Shown: positions 1 through 9,252, counted from the first letter of the stretch. The stretch is 64,000 nt of DNA from Parabacteroides goldsteinii (GCF_015550595.1 NZ_JADNBB010000003.1:84174-148173), one strand, 5' to 3'. The notes: generated from the sequence alone by a model not told the origin. Program-made: numbers and translations.

Positions 1-153
1 ATGGCTGGACAAGACATTCAGCCGGAAACCGACATCCACCTTTGTCCCGGCGGGCAGAGGAAGAGACTCCTCCTCCACATCCGTCTGCGTGCAACCGCCG
101 GCTAGCACCAACAGCAGACACATACATAATCCTGTTTTACTTATTCGTTCCAT
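1..153 (-). CDS. N-terminus of a second BACON/fimbrillin tip adhesin (partial)
   Basis: This is the first 51 codons of a gene that continues past the left edge. It begins with an ATG at 153 and encodes a lipoprotein signal peptide with lipobox LVLAGGC. The mature start is the same as that of the adhesin at 191-3364. Only two bases differ over the 190 bp compared with 3212-3401, giving Ile-to-Thr and Val-to-Leu changes in the signal peptide. It lies directly downstream of the complete adhesin and in the same direction, so it is a tandem paralogue sharing leader, signal peptide and mature N-terminus. What follows cannot be seen. It could be a full alternative tip protein or a silent fragment. 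Confidence 0.75.
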   Translation of the reverse strand, partial: MERISKTGLCMCLLLVLAGGCTQTDVEEESLPLPAGTKVDVGFRLNVLSSH

Positions 154-190
154 GCTATTTTGTTTTGTTCTATTTCTAACCATGACACAC
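1..190. repeat. Direct repeat copy A (adhesin 5' end)
   Basis: This stretch matches 3212-3401 at 188 of 190 positions in the same orientation. It covers about 37 bp of leader plus the first 51 codons of the adhesin genes. The similarity stops abruptly after the shared leader, where the 191-3364 gene ends. It may extend further left, outside the window. Confidence 0.9.
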
Positions 191-3100
191 CTATTTGGCC
201 CGGACACAGCGGATATTTTTTGACGTTTTAGTATGAGCTGTTGCACCCGTTTCCATATGTACTGCTACATAACCATATGACGCCGGAGTGCTGGAAATGT
301 ACAATGAATTGGAGAACCCGGTAAAACATGGCACCGTCTCTAACTTTGCTCTGTCTTTTTGTACTGCAAGTAACTCTTCTTGTGATGGCAAATACCAATC
401 GTCGTGCCCCTCCGCTACTAAATTTTTACATGTATTAATGCCCGTGCCTGGGGTGCCACTGCCATTATGGGTTTTACATACCTGTATTTCTCCTACATAA
501 GCCGGAGTATACGCTTCTTGCGTTACTGTGAACGTTTTTGTTCGTGCCGGGCTAGCGTCGGTTACCGATACGATAAATGTGCCAGTACGTTCGGCACCGT
601 AGTTAACGGCACCGGTAAACGTTAACGTTTCGTCGCCCGATCCGCTGGTTGGGCTTACGCTAATTTCATTTTGCGACGATGGACTAATTGTCCATGCCAA
701 ACCTGCAGTTGCGGTTATACTACCCGTTGTACTACTATTAGCACATGCACTTATTGGAGTATCCGGGTTCGTTATACTAAAAGAAGATGCTGATTGCCTG
801 AGTTCTACTACCTTTGTCATATTACCCGCTTTTACAGTTACGGTAGCTTTTCGTTCGGATACATTCGGATTCACTGATGCCGTTACATACGTCAACGTCT
901 GAGCGGAACCACTAGTTGTTCCACCGTCGGTAGAGGCGGTTCCGTTCGTGACAGTTAACCAAGAAGGAAATGTTGGTGTGATAGTATACGATAAACCGCT
1001 TGTTCCGTTCATCGTAAAAGTGCCGCTGGCATCTTTTGTGGCTGCTAATACGCCTGCAGGATCTATAGATGCGGTCAGCGACGATGCACTCTGAGTGACG
1101 GCGATCGTTTTTGTTAACCCGGTATCCGTGCCGCTTACGGCATTCCCGACCTTGACGGTGATCATTCCCTGACGGTCGGATTCGTTCGGATTGACAACAG
1201 CATCATAAGTGATAGTCTGAGCGGCAACGGTCGTATTGTCTGTTCCACCGGCACTACTTGTCAGAACCAACCAGTCGTCTGGAGAAACTATGCCCACATT
1301 CCACGACAAACCCGGCGTAGCTGTAAAAGTAGACGTATTACCCGTTGAAGCTGTTGCTGTTACCGTCTTGGCTCCACTTACAGACAAGGTTGAAGCAGAC
1401 TGTTTGATTATTACATCTTTTGAGATGTTTCCAGCCTTAACCGTTACGGTTGCACTTCTTTCAGAACTGCTGGGATTAACAGAAGCTGTTTTATAGGTTA
1501 ACGTCTGATTAGTACCACTAGTAGTTCCTCCACTGGTAGATGCACTACCATTAGTTACATTTAGCCACATAGGGAAACCGGCAGTGAAGGAATACGACAA
1601 ACCTTGTGTTCCATTCATTGTATATGTTCCACTGGCACCAGCTGTTACGGCCAGTGCTGTTGTCGGATTAACAGAAGCTGTTAAGGACGATGCACTTTGA
1701 GTTACTGCAATCGTTTTTGTCAACCCTGCATCTGTACTGCTGACGGCATTACCCACTTTTACCGTAATGTTGCCACTGCGGGTCGATTCATTCTGATTGA
1801 CATCAACACTAAATTTTATATCTTGGGCTGCACCGGTGGTATTATCAGTACCACTGGGAGTGCTTGTCAAAGTCAGCCAATCCGGACTCGATACATTCCA
1901 CGACAAACCTGCCGTTGCTGTAAAAGTAGAAGTATTACCCGTAGAAGCTGTTGCTACTACCGTCTTGGCACCACTAACAGACAAGGTTGAAGCGTTTTGG
2001 CCAATATGTATTGTCTTTGTCGTACCTTGGAGATCGATTACAATGTCAGCCTCCCTCGCCTCCGCTGTCGGGTTGACTGCCGCAGTGAAAGGGATGGTAT
2101 AAGGTTTATTGTCGGAGACGGTCGAACCGCCGCCGGCTGTCTTGTCGCCTATCAGGGCAGTCAGCCAGTCGGGCATTGTGAAACTCCACGGCTGACCGGG
2201 GCGTGTGGTGATGGCGACTGTTTTTTCTCCACCTTCGGCAGGGATATTATCCGGATCGACCTCGATCGGAGGTATTTCACCTACCGTGATACGTTCATCC
2301 AGAAGATCTATACCCACAAGGGTGACATTCATTTCGTAATGAGAGTTACGCTCGATATCGTAATTGTTCATATCCCGACCGGGATAGAAACGGAAAGTAA
2401 CATCTTTATACGCCACTCCGAACTGCTCGGCATTACCGGTCAACTCGATACAGGTGCCATTCGTTACACCCGTTCCAATCTTCTTCTTCTCTAAGTCGAC
2501 TGTTGCCGAACTACGGCCCGCCATGTTTTCCGCCAGGTACCAACACATCGTTGCACCCGATGTGCTCGCCTCGCCGGAATAGGTGTTATAGCTTATATCA
2601 GGTAACTGATTCTCAGTTACCTCTACCCGGGATATCCCGGGTGCATTTTTTAAAGCAACCGAAGTCGGAGTGAAAGTAAAACCATCACCACCTATCGCAT
2701 ACGTGAACGTTATCTTTGCCATCAGGCGGATCATTTCCACAGGGATACCTTCCACTCCGCCGGACACGACCTCGCCTTCCCACAGGCCCGTCATCCGGCA
2801 ACGGTTATCGACGGGCATGCCCGCATCGGTGGTACAGGTTAACGTCTTTTCTTTCAAGGTACTTTCGTCGGCTACCGCACCCAGATCGCCTGCATTCGCG
2901 ATAAAATAGACATGACTTTTTACGCCGGACGTGTTTACGATCAGCGGCAGGAGGATATCTTTCGTGTCGCTGACAGTACCGAAATATTCATTGGACAAAC
3001 GCGCACCTGTCACGGCATTATACTGCCCGACCCACAGGTCGACAATCTTGTTTTCCTGCTCTTCCGTCAGCCCCGCGGCAGCTTTGGTACGCACCGAGTC

Positions 3101-3364
3101 GCCGACACCTGTCGCCGGTGTTGGCAACGTTGTCGGCGTATCCGGCATTGCCAGCGTATCCGACTCGAACGTGCCTTCGGGCGTGAACGTGATACTGCGC
3201 GTCTGCGGCGTATGGCTGGACAAGACATTCAGCCGGAAACCGACATCCACCTTTGTCCCGGCGGGCAGAGGAAGAGACTCCTCCTCCACATCCGTCTGCG
3301 TGCAACCGCCGGCTAGCACCAACAGCAGACACATACATACTCCTATTTTACTTATTCGTTCCAT
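191..3364 (-). CDS. Type V pilus tip adhesin with fimbrillin head, six BACON-like domains and DUF1566/Lcl-type C-terminus
   Basis: This large lipoprotein has about 1057 residues from the ATG at 3364. An in-frame ATG at 3394 is less likely because it precedes the conserved signal peptide. The lipobox is LVLAGGC. Residues up to about 365 resemble the fimbrillin (Mfa-like) fold. Six Ig-like BACON domains of about 100 residues follow, marked by QSAS linkers and WL/NPxxxxR motifs. The central four form an A-B-A-B pattern, so a two-domain unit of about 600 bp was duplicated. The last 100 residues carry WYLPSQEEL and end NIRCVRAK, typical of DUF1566/Lcl C-terminal domains. BACON and Lcl domains are associated with glycan or mucin binding, so a role as pilus tip adhesin is inferred. 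It is the last complete gene of the operon. Confidence 0.8.
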   Translation of the reverse strand: MERISKIGVCMCLLLVLAGGCTQTDVEEESLPLPAGTKVDVGFRLNVLSSHTPQTRSITFTPEGTFESDTLAMPDTPTTLPTPATGVGDSVRTKAAAGLTEEQENKIVDLWVGQYNAVTGARLSNEYFGTVSDTKDILLPLIVNTSGVKSHVYFIANAGDLGAVADESTLKEKTLTCTTDAGMPVDNRCRMTGLWEGEVVSGGVEGIPVEMIRLMAKITFTYAIGGDGFTFTPTSVALKNAPGISRVEVTENQLPDISYNTYSGEASTSGATMCWYLAENMAGRSSATVDLEKKKIGTGVTNGTCIELTGNAEQFGVAYKDVTFRFYPGRDMNNYDIERNSHYEMNVTLVGIDLLDERITVGEIPPIEVDPDNIPAEGGEKTVAITTRPGQPWSFTMPDWLTALIGDKTAGGGSTVSDNKPYTIPFTAAVNPTAEAREADIVIDLQGTTKTIHIGQNASTLSVSGAKTVVATASTGNTSTFTATAGLSWNVSSPDWLTLTSTPSGTDNTTGAAQDIKFSVDVNQNESTRSGNITVKVGNAVSSTDAGLTKTIAVTQSASSLTASVNPTTALAVTAGASGTYTMNGTQGLSYSFTAGFPMWLNVTNGSASTSGGTTSGTNQTLTYKTASVNPSSSERSATVTVKAGNISKDVIIKQSASTLSVSGAKTVTATASTGNTSTFTATPGLSWNVGIVSPDDWLVLTSSAGGTDNTTVAAQTITYDAVVNPNESDRQGMITVKVGNAVSGTDTGLTKTIAVTQSASSLTASIDPAGVLAATKDASGTFTMNGTSGLSYTITPTFPSWLTVTNGTASTDGGTTSGSAQTLTYVTASVNPNVSERKATVTVKAGNMTKVVELRQSASSFSITNPDTPISACANSSTTGSITATAGLAWTISPSSQNEISVSPTSGSGDETLTFTGAVNYGAERTGTFIVSVTDASPARTKTFTVTQEAYTPAYVGEIQVCKTHNGSGTPGTGINTCKNLVAEGHDDWYLPSQEELLAVQKDRAKLETVPCFTGFSNSLYISSTPASYGYVAVHMETGATAHTKTSKNIRCVRAK

Positions 3365-3401
3365 GCTATTTTGTTTTGTTCTATTTCTAACCATGACACA
3401 C
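3212..3401. repeat. Direct repeat copy B (adhesin 5' end)
   Basis: This is the second copy of the 190-bp repeat found at 1-190. It covers the leader, signal peptide and first mature residues of the complete BACON adhesin. Two mismatches lie in the signal-peptide codons. The near-identity indicates recent duplication or ongoing gene conversion between the two adhesin genes. Confidence 0.9.
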
Positions 3402-3433
3402 CCCCTGCCCCCTCTCGAGAGGGGAAAGATTAC

Positions 3434-4552
3434 TCAATTCCGCCATTCCGCCAACACCACCGGTGTACCTCCCGTTATATCCGGATCGGTGGGATACGGG
3501 GTGTCGGGGGCTCCTACGTTTGCGTCGGTGAAAACGATGGGTTTCCAGGCTTGTACGGACATATCCAGGGTACTCACATTATCTTTTACCCGCAGGGTGA
3601 ACACGTAGCGTTTGCCTTCGTCGAAGGTGATGTTCTTGTCGATCGTCGCTTTCAGGGTCGCTGTCTTGTCGTTACGCACCACGTCGATCTCCACCTCGAA
3701 AGGATCGCCGTTTTTAGGAAGGAGGATACTTTTCGTCTTGTTCAGGCCGATACCCTTAGGGTCGGAGCCGGCTTCCACCGGAACGAAATCGCCGCTTGCG
3801 AACGTCACTGTCGCGTCCGTATCCGTACTCGCCGCGCTTCCCGCCGGGATCTGCGTATCGCTCCCGGCAACCAGCCCCGCACCCGGCGAGGCGAGCCGGC
3901 GCACCACCAGCCGCATGCCTTTCAGGGTCGTAAATTCGAGCACGTTGTCCGCCGCCGGGGCGACATTGAATACCACCAATGCACATTTGCGCTGGAAAGT
4001 GCCGAGTGTCACCTCGTACGAGTCCTTCGATATGCTTACGTTCCGTACCGTGGAGGTCATCACATCCTCCTTATGGGGGATGCCGGTTATCTTATAGTTT
4101 CCGTCGGCGTCTTCCACCAAGGCCCGGGCCGGCGAAACCGCATAAAAATCATAGATACCCCCTCTCACCGTCAGCTGTCCCGCATTATCCGCACCGGTCA
4201 TCAGACCGTTTGCGTCTACCCGGCAGGGCGACAAAGCACCGTCGGCACCCACCACATAGGTAGCTTCGAACGAAGGCTTCGTGGTGGCGAAGGCAGCGGA
4301 CACCGGCGCCTCCTCTCCCAGTATACCGGTGAAGTAGGCACAGATACGCACGGTAGCCCCTGCGGGAAGCGCCGCCGGCGTTTCGGCGCGGGTCACCACC
4401 TCCGGCATACCCAGGGTGGGCCGGGCAAAGCTGACCGTCACCGGCCGGCTCTCTTCCGGCACGTCCTCGTCTACCGTTCCCGTGGTACATCCCGCCAACA
4501 CTCCTCCTATCAGCAACCCCAACAGATATTTACATCCCCTATCCCATCTCAT
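3434..4552 (-). CDS. Fimbrillin-family lipoprotein
   Basis: The gene encodes about 372 residues starting MRWDRGCK at 4552. The ATG at 4570 lies inside a 7-bp repeat array and is probably not used. The lipobox is GGVLAGC, followed by an acidic linker. The body has the features of the fimbrillin-like superfamily (Mfa-like/FimA-like): an early VTRAETP segment after the signal, a central CALVVFNVAP strand, and a late YVFTLRVKD strand ending in a VQAWKP tryptophan motif. It sits between the tip adhesin and another fimbrillin, so an accessory or tip-proximal pilin is inferred. The exact place in the fibre cannot be told from sequence. Confidence 0.7.
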   Translation of the reverse strand: MRWDRGCKYLLGLLIGGVLAGCTTGTVDEDVPEESRPVTVSFARPTLGMPEVVTRAETPAALPAGATVRICAYFTGILGEEAPVSAAFATTKPSFEATYVVGADGALSPCRVDANGLMTGADNAGQLTVRGGIYDFYAVSPARALVEDADGNYKITGIPHKEDVMTSTVRNVSISKDSYEVTLGTFQRKCALVVFNVAPAADNVLEFTTLKGMRLVVRRLASPGAGLVAGSDTQIPAGSAASTDTDATVTFASGDFVPVEAGSDPKGIGLNKTKSILLPKNGDPFEVEIDVVRNDKTATLKATIDKNITFDEGKRYVFTLRVKDNVSTLDMSVQAWKPIVFTDANVGAPDTPYPTDPDITGGTPVVLAEWRN

Positions 4553-4586
4553 ATCATTCTCAATTTTCAATTCTCAATTGTGAACG
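4552..4586. repeat. 7-bp-period repeat (TCAATT type)
   Basis: Heptamers run in tandem: tatcatt, ctcaatt, ttcaatt, ctcaatt, gtgaacg. The array lies immediately upstream of the start codon of the 3434-4552 gene, in the spacer after the 4630-5754 gene. It is one of several arrays in this window with the same 7-bp period but different sequence. Confidence 0.7.
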
Positions 4587-4629
4587 GGAGGGGTATCGCT
4601 CCCCGCCCGCCCTTTTTTAAGGTCTATTA

Positions 4630-5754
4630 TTATTCTACTACCGGCACGTCCTCTTCACCTCCTGCGGCCCAGTCGGCTACTTGCACATCCGCTATCGTGA
4701 CCCCTTGCGGAGACATCCGGATCGTGTAGATATAATTCTTCCCTTTTTCCCACGTCGTCGTTGTCGTAGGGTCCGCTCCCGGCTTGATGGTAAACAGACG
4801 CCCGTCGTCGAGCCGCAGTTTCAGCGTTACGCTGGCGTCTTTCGCCGGAACGACCAGCCCGAAAGCCTGTATCGGAACCGTAGCGACATCGGCCTCGGCA
4901 ATGCCCGTACCGACGGCACGCATAGTGCCAGCCTCGAAGGTCAGCGAGTCGGCTGCCGTCGTCCCGGTCAGTTCGCCCGTTTGCAGGTTCAGCGAAGCGT
5001 TTGCCTCCGGGGCCGTCTGGAAGCCGCCCTCTCTTTCCAGAATGACTTTCTTTACGCTCCGGCCGGTAAAATAGCTGCCGCCGTCGGCCTCTAGGATACG
5101 GAAGCTGAGCTTGGCAAGTGCATGGCTGACCGTCAGATGCACCTCCGGGTTCCAGCGGTCGGGATTCTCCTTCGCCGTGCCATAGAAATAATCGTCCTGG
5201 TCGGTCTGCCACTGTGCATCCGTCGCCACATCCGCCGGAGGATCCGCCGAGACGAAATCGAAGGTCTGTTCGGCCAGTACCTTCACTTTGCCCAGCAAGG
5301 AAGCCGGCGGCTCGCCCGTCGCCGTTACATTCTTCGCGTTATCCGTTACCGGCGAAAAAGCATATACCGTCGCTTTGTCGGACGAGAGAAGTACCGGTGC
5401 ATAGCCGCTCTCTTCCCCCCAGGTCTTGTCGACCGGGTAATAACTAAACGCTTGTGCGGGATTAGTACTGTCGTACACGCTACCGTCATCCATCCTCGTC
5501 ACGAAAAGTCCGACCCGCCTGAGCGGGTTCGGATTTTTCGCAGTCTCTTCCGGGCCTCCGGTCACGACACTTCTCGATTCGACCTCCACCGATAAGTCCA
5601 GGCTCTTGACGGACAAAGGGACATCCTCTTCCGTCTGACCGGTTACCGGCAGTACGATATCCGCCTGCGTACAAGCAGCACACAGCCATAGGAAAACGGC
5701 TATCGAAAGCAGCGAAGAGGCCGAACACCCGGTTATGAATTGCCTACGCATCAT
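4630..5754 (-). CDS. Fimbrillin-family lipoprotein
   Basis: The protein has 374 residues with a signal peptide and lipobox WLCAAC. The conserved core strand VSHALAKLSFRI matches the H-A-L-x-x-x-x-F-R motif also seen in the neighbouring gene at 5767-7161. The C-terminus has NYIYTIRMSPQG and the VADW motif typical of Bacteroidales fimbrillins. It ends shortly before the 3434-4552 gene and starts 12 bp after the 5767-7161 gene, so it is part of the pilus operon. It is probably a structural or accessory pilin. The start could equally be the second Met at 5751. Confidence 0.75.
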   Translation of the reverse strand: MMRRQFITGCSASSLLSIAVFLWLCAACTQADIVLPVTGQTEEDVPLSVKSLDLSVEVESRSVVTGGPEETAKNPNPLRRVGLFVTRMDDGSVYDSTNPAQAFSYYPVDKTWGEESGYAPVLLSSDKATVYAFSPVTDNAKNVTATGEPPASLLGKVKVLAEQTFDFVSADPPADVATDAQWQTDQDDYFYGTAKENPDRWNPEVHLTVSHALAKLSFRILEADGGSYFTGRSVKKVILEREGGFQTAPEANASLNLQTGELTGTTAADSLTFEAGTMRAVGTGIAEADVATVPIQAFGLVVPAKDASVTLKLRLDDGRLFTIKPGADPTTTTTWEKGKNYIYTIRMSPQGVTIADVQVADWAAGGEEDVPVVE

Positions 5755-5766
5755 CTATCGTGCGGT

Positions 5767-7161
5767 TTATAGCTCGACTACGCCACCTACTTCTACAGAC
5801 TCCCAGTCCGCTACCGTCACATCCACTACATTCAAGCCTCTCTTCGATACGCTGAAAGTATAGATATAGTTCTTGTTCGGCAACCAGCCGCCATCGTCCG
5901 GCACCGTCAATACGGTGGTCAGCGGGAATGACTTCGATGCTGCAGCACCCGGTTCCAGGATGTCGAAGGTTACTTTTACTTTATTAGCCTCCAATGAAGC
6001 GATCGGGTAAACCAATGTACTGATGTAATTGGCAGCATCACGGCCGTCGCCACCGTCGGGATACAGGAATGTACTGGCACTGGCTGTCTCACCGGCAGTA
6101 CCCGTCTGGCGGGCACGGATCAACAGGTATTTATCCAACGTACGTTCGATAGCTCCGGCTGTCGTGGCAGCATAGTCGATCGGATCGGCTTCGCCTGTCA
6201 CATTCAGGTCCATCGTTGTCGCTCCGATTTTCAGCGGTCCGTCGGAAGCATCCACGTTCTCGATCTTAAACGATTTCACGGAACCCAATGTAGTAGCCGA
6301 ATTGGCCGCTGTAGGTGCCGTTTTAACCAGGTCCTTATCGTACAGGCGGAAAGTAACCATACTCAAGGCATGTTTCATCGTCAACGAGATATTATTTCCC
6401 GGATTGGCATCGGTGTTGCTTCCGTCGGGAGGTGTCACCGTACCGTCTGCTGCGGGCAATACGCCGTTGTTCACCATACGGCCCTTGCCGTCTGCCGGTA
6501 CAAAATACAAATAGTCTGTTTCTTCCGCCAGAATATTTACGGTGTTCTTATCCGTATTTGCAGCCCAGGCAGCACCACTGAATTTCTGGGCCGAATTATC
6601 GGCAGCTACTCCCAATTTAGCAGAAGTCGTAGCAACAATATTGATCGGATAAGTAACCTTATTACCGGCGATCGTTGCTTTCGTTTTTTTGGCTTTGTCG
6701 TACGGGAAATAGGCAAATACCTGGCCCAGATTCTTATCCAGGTAAAAAGTCTTTGCTTTTTCAGCAGAAGCATTTGCCGGGAACGTCGTAACGTCGATCG
6801 CCTTCCAGTTTTTTCCGTCTTTATCGCCCATAAAGCAAATGTCGGTAGTCGGGGCCGTATAGGTATAGCCTATATCGAAACCGGGAGTTTCCGCTGCATA
6901 ATAGCCCGATACGTCTGCATTCGATACAACAAGACCGATCGCATGGTCGGTGGTGCCATAATCGGCATCCTTGAACGTAATTGCAGTGCCCGTCATCGCC
7001 GCTCTTGTCTTGGCACCTGTGTTCACACCGACATCCACACCCAGCGTTACGGCTTTACTTGCCGGAGGGGTTACGATATCGATACCGTCTTCACTCTGCG
7101 AACAGCTGGCTGTTCCCAATAATAAGATGGTCATAGCCATCCCTGTCAATTCTCTTTTCAT
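5767..7161 (-). CDS. Probable major fimbrillin (type V pilus shaft)
   Basis: The protein has 464 residues and is the longest pure fimbrillin in the cluster. A signal peptide with lipobox LLGTASC is followed by a long linker ending in a TRAAM segment, as in fimbrillins that are trimmed after lipidation. The core strand is MKHALSMVTFRL. The C-terminus carries NKNYIYTFSVSKRGL and VADWESVEV, the segment that supplies the donor strand in type V pili. A 60-bp spacer with a perfect hairpin precedes the start. Similar spacers ahead of shaft genes often raise their expression. Assignment as the major shaft subunit is inferred from size, domain content and this spacer. Confidence 0.7.
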   Translation of the reverse strand: MKRELTGMAMTILLLGTASCSQSEDGIDIVTPPASKAVTLGVDVGVNTGAKTRAAMTGTAITFKDADYGTTDHAIGLVVSNADVSGYYAAETPGFDIGYTYTAPTTDICFMGDKDGKNWKAIDVTTFPANASAEKAKTFYLDKNLGQVFAYFPYDKAKKTKATIAGNKVTYPINIVATTSAKLGVAADNSAQKFSGAAWAANTDKNTVNILAEETDYLYFVPADGKGRMVNNGVLPAADGTVTPPDGSNTDANPGNNISLTMKHALSMVTFRLYDKDLVKTAPTAANSATTLGSVKSFKIENVDASDGPLKIGATTMDLNVTGEADPIDYAATTAGAIERTLDKYLLIRARQTGTAGETASASTFLYPDGGDGRDAANYISTLVYPIASLEANKVKVTFDILEPGAAASKSFPLTTVLTVPDDGGWLPNKNYIYTFSVSKRGLNVVDVTVADWESVEVGGVVEL

Positions 7162-7178
7162 TTTGATTTGTTTTAAAT

Positions 7179-7196
7179 GGATTTCATCGGAAATCC
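7179..7196 (-). other. Hairpin ahead of the major fimbrillin
   Basis: A perfect 7-bp stem (ggatttc/gaaatcc) with a 4-nt loop lies in the 60-bp spacer between the 7222-8199 and 5767-7161 genes. No T-run follows in the direction of transcription, so it does not look like a terminator. It may be a processing or stabilising structure at the 5' end of the pilin message. Confidence 0.45.
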
Positions 7197-7221
7197 TGTT
7201 GTGTTTGTTTATTCTCTCTTG

Positions 7222-8199
7222 TTAAAGCGGTATGGGGTCTTTGATCTCTACCGAACTCCAGGGTTCGACCGAGACGCCGACCACCTCCAGACCGCTGCTG
7301 GTAAATGCTATTTCCACCCGGTGCGAATAGCCCGGCTGCACGCCTCCGGCCCCGTCTGCCTCCTTCACCACCAGGGTGGCGGTATGCAGGTAGCCGCCCG
7401 GCTTTTCGACACCGACTCCGCTCTTTTGGGTGGTGACGTGCAACACCAGCGGATGGCCGGCCGTGCCCGCTCCCTGTGCCGGGATCAGGATGCTGTCCTG
7501 CACCGCCCGGGCGGCCGGCAGCAGCCCGTCGGATGTGTCATACAGGTCGAACGTCCTGCCGGCGGCCGTGCCGATGGCTCCCAACGTCGCGACGCCGGAA
7601 GTCGTTACAGGGCTTAGCGTGGGGTTCGTATCCGTCAAACGGAAGGTTTGTTGCCGGTAGATGCCTTCCACCTCTATCTGCGTGACGGCGCCCCACAGGT
7701 CCGGCTGGTCGCTGAAACAGACAAATTTCAGCTGCGTCAACAGATGCCGGAACGTACAGCCCGTGATCTGCGCGTCGGGATAAGACCCGTTCAACACGCC
7801 GGTAGCCATCAGGTCGGTTTCTCCGTCGGCGACGGTATAGACCGGTGCGCCTCCTGCCCCGCCGGCCCAGCCCGAACGGGGGTAATACCCGTGGAGTTGC
7901 ACCGATTTTCCACCCTCGGGGTAGAACTGCGGGACGTCGAACACCACCGGGGTGCTGCCCGCCCCGCCTATACGGACGGCGGGCAGCTCCTGCCAGGCAC
8001 TTTCGCCCGCGTCGCACCGGGCAAAACAGACAGCCAGATCCGCTTCATAGCCGGAGTTAAGCACCGCACGGGTGGATGCACCGATCGCTCCCTCCAGCTG
8101 CAGGCGCCCCGTAAGGCTGTCCGGATCGTCGCCGTCCGAACAGGCCTGCAAACCGGACAGGACAGCCATCAAAAACACTATCGGATATATCTTCTTCAT
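7222..8199 (-). CDS. Minor fimbrillin, Mfa-like lipoprotein (paralogue 4)
   Basis: The protein has 325 residues with lipobox LSGLQAC and an early STRAVLNSGY segment. It shares the signature FRHLLTQLKF with the three genes upstream in the operon (8230, 9253 and 10227). Together they form a set of four paralogues of 307-325 residues in the Mfa_like_1 style. The C-terminal VEPWSSVE motif is the conserved tryptophan region. It is probably a minor pilin or alternative subunit. GC content is visibly high compared with the rest of the window. Confidence 0.75.
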   Translation of the reverse strand: MKKIYPIVFLMAVLSGLQACSDGDDPDSLTGRLQLEGAIGASTRAVLNSGYEADLAVCFARCDAGESAWQELPAVRIGGAGSTPVVFDVPQFYPEGGKSVQLHGYYPRSGWAGGAGGAPVYTVADGETDLMATGVLNGSYPDAQITGCTFRHLLTQLKFVCFSDQPDLWGAVTQIEVEGIYRQQTFRLTDTNPTLSPVTTSGVATLGAIGTAAGRTFDLYDTSDGLLPAARAVQDSILIPAQGAGTAGHPLVLHVTTQKSGVGVEKPGGYLHTATLVVKEADGAGGVQPGYSHRVEIAFTSSGLEVVGVSVEPWSSVEIKDPIPL

Positions 8200-8229
8200 C
8201 TCCTACTATTTACCGGAACGTGTCTATGA

Positions 8230-9198
8230 TCAGCTAGGTTTGATAACCGTGCTCGTACTGCTGCCGGGGGTCCACGGAGCGATGTCCGCTTCGATCACGA
8301 TCTCGCCGTCTACCGTGAAGATCAGTGTGATCAGATGGGCATATCCCTGACGGGCGCCTTTGGAAATGTTGTTGACCGTGATCCTTTTCGCCGAGTTCAG
8401 CGTACGGGGATTGTCGGGGTTCGTACCGTCGTAGTCGGTCATTACCTCCAGCGTAAGCGCGTTGGCTGCCGTACCCAGGTTGTCCTCCGGATAGATCATG
8501 CAATAGCCGATCTGCGGGTTCTCCTCTTTCGCCGTCACGATCTTCGACGGACAGTTAAAGAAGGACAGGCTTTCTGTCGAACTATTGGACTTCGACAACG
8601 AAGGAGTTACACCGGGAACAACCTTCAGTTGCAGGTTGACCGCCTGATTCGCTACTTTCACGGATTTGATATTTCCCCATGCCTTGATCGCCTCGTCCGA
8701 TCCTACGCATTTCACCTGCAACTGGGTCAGCTGATGGCGGAACATGAAGGGCACAAAGGGATTGTCCTTGTCCGCCGTCTGGCTCTCCGTGGCCATCAGG
8801 TCCATATCCCCGTCGATCTTATAAGCGATCGGAGAACTGACGGATCCCCCGGATGCAGGACGCGGATAGATACCCGCCATTGTCGTTTTCGTACTTGTGT
8901 AGCTGTTGTACTTCAGCGTTTCATCGAACGAAACAAACTGATTGCCTGCACCCGCCATACGGACACCGGGATACCACTTACTGAACGAGCTGCCGCTACC
9001 TTCCAGATAGCCGAACATGACATCCAGCTTCTCGTCGTAACCCGCATTGATCACCGCCTTGGTTTCGGCATCCGCCAGGCCGGCGCTGATGCGGACATCC
9101 GCAGCTGCCACAGGCGTGACTTCCGTCTCGTCATTGCTACAACCGGCCATCGACAAGGCGGCCAACAGGCCCATTACTACATACTTGTTTGTTTTCAT
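8230..9198 (-). CDS. Minor fimbrillin, Mfa-like lipoprotein (paralogue 3)
   Basis: The protein has 322 residues with lipobox LSMAGC, an early ETKAVINAGYDEK segment and the shared signature FRHQLTQLQVKC. The first half also has SKWYPGVRMAGAG, which parallels the 7222-8199 protein (AVRIGGAGS). The two are therefore the closest pair of the four paralogues. The C-terminus has the IAPWTPG motif. It is located 30 bp upstream of the next gene in the operon. A minor pilin role is inferred. Confidence 0.75.
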   Translation of the reverse strand: MKTNKYVVMGLLAALSMAGCSNDETEVTPVAAADVRISAGLADAETKAVINAGYDEKLDVMFGYLEGSGSSFSKWYPGVRMAGAGNQFVSFDETLKYNSYTSTKTTMAGIYPRPASGGSVSSPIAYKIDGDMDLMATESQTADKDNPFVPFMFRHQLTQLQVKCVGSDEAIKAWGNIKSVKVANQAVNLQLKVVPGVTPSLSKSNSSTESLSFFNCPSKIVTAKEENPQIGYCMIYPEDNLGTAANALTLEVMTDYDGTNPDNPRTLNSAKRITVNNISKGARQGYAHLITLIFTVDGEIVIEADIAPWTPGSSTSTVIKPS

Positions 9199-9252
9199 AC
9201 TTAAAAAATTAATATTAATACCATGAACAGATGCTATCGGAAAACACTCCTT

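Noticed and set aside
3371-4729. A 452-codon plus-strand open frame opposite two pilus genes, and similar ones at 2931-3608 and 8335-9204
   Set aside because: These lie antisense to clear fimbrillin lipoprotein genes in GC-rich sequence, where stop codons are rare. They have arginine-rich, low-quality translations and no family features.
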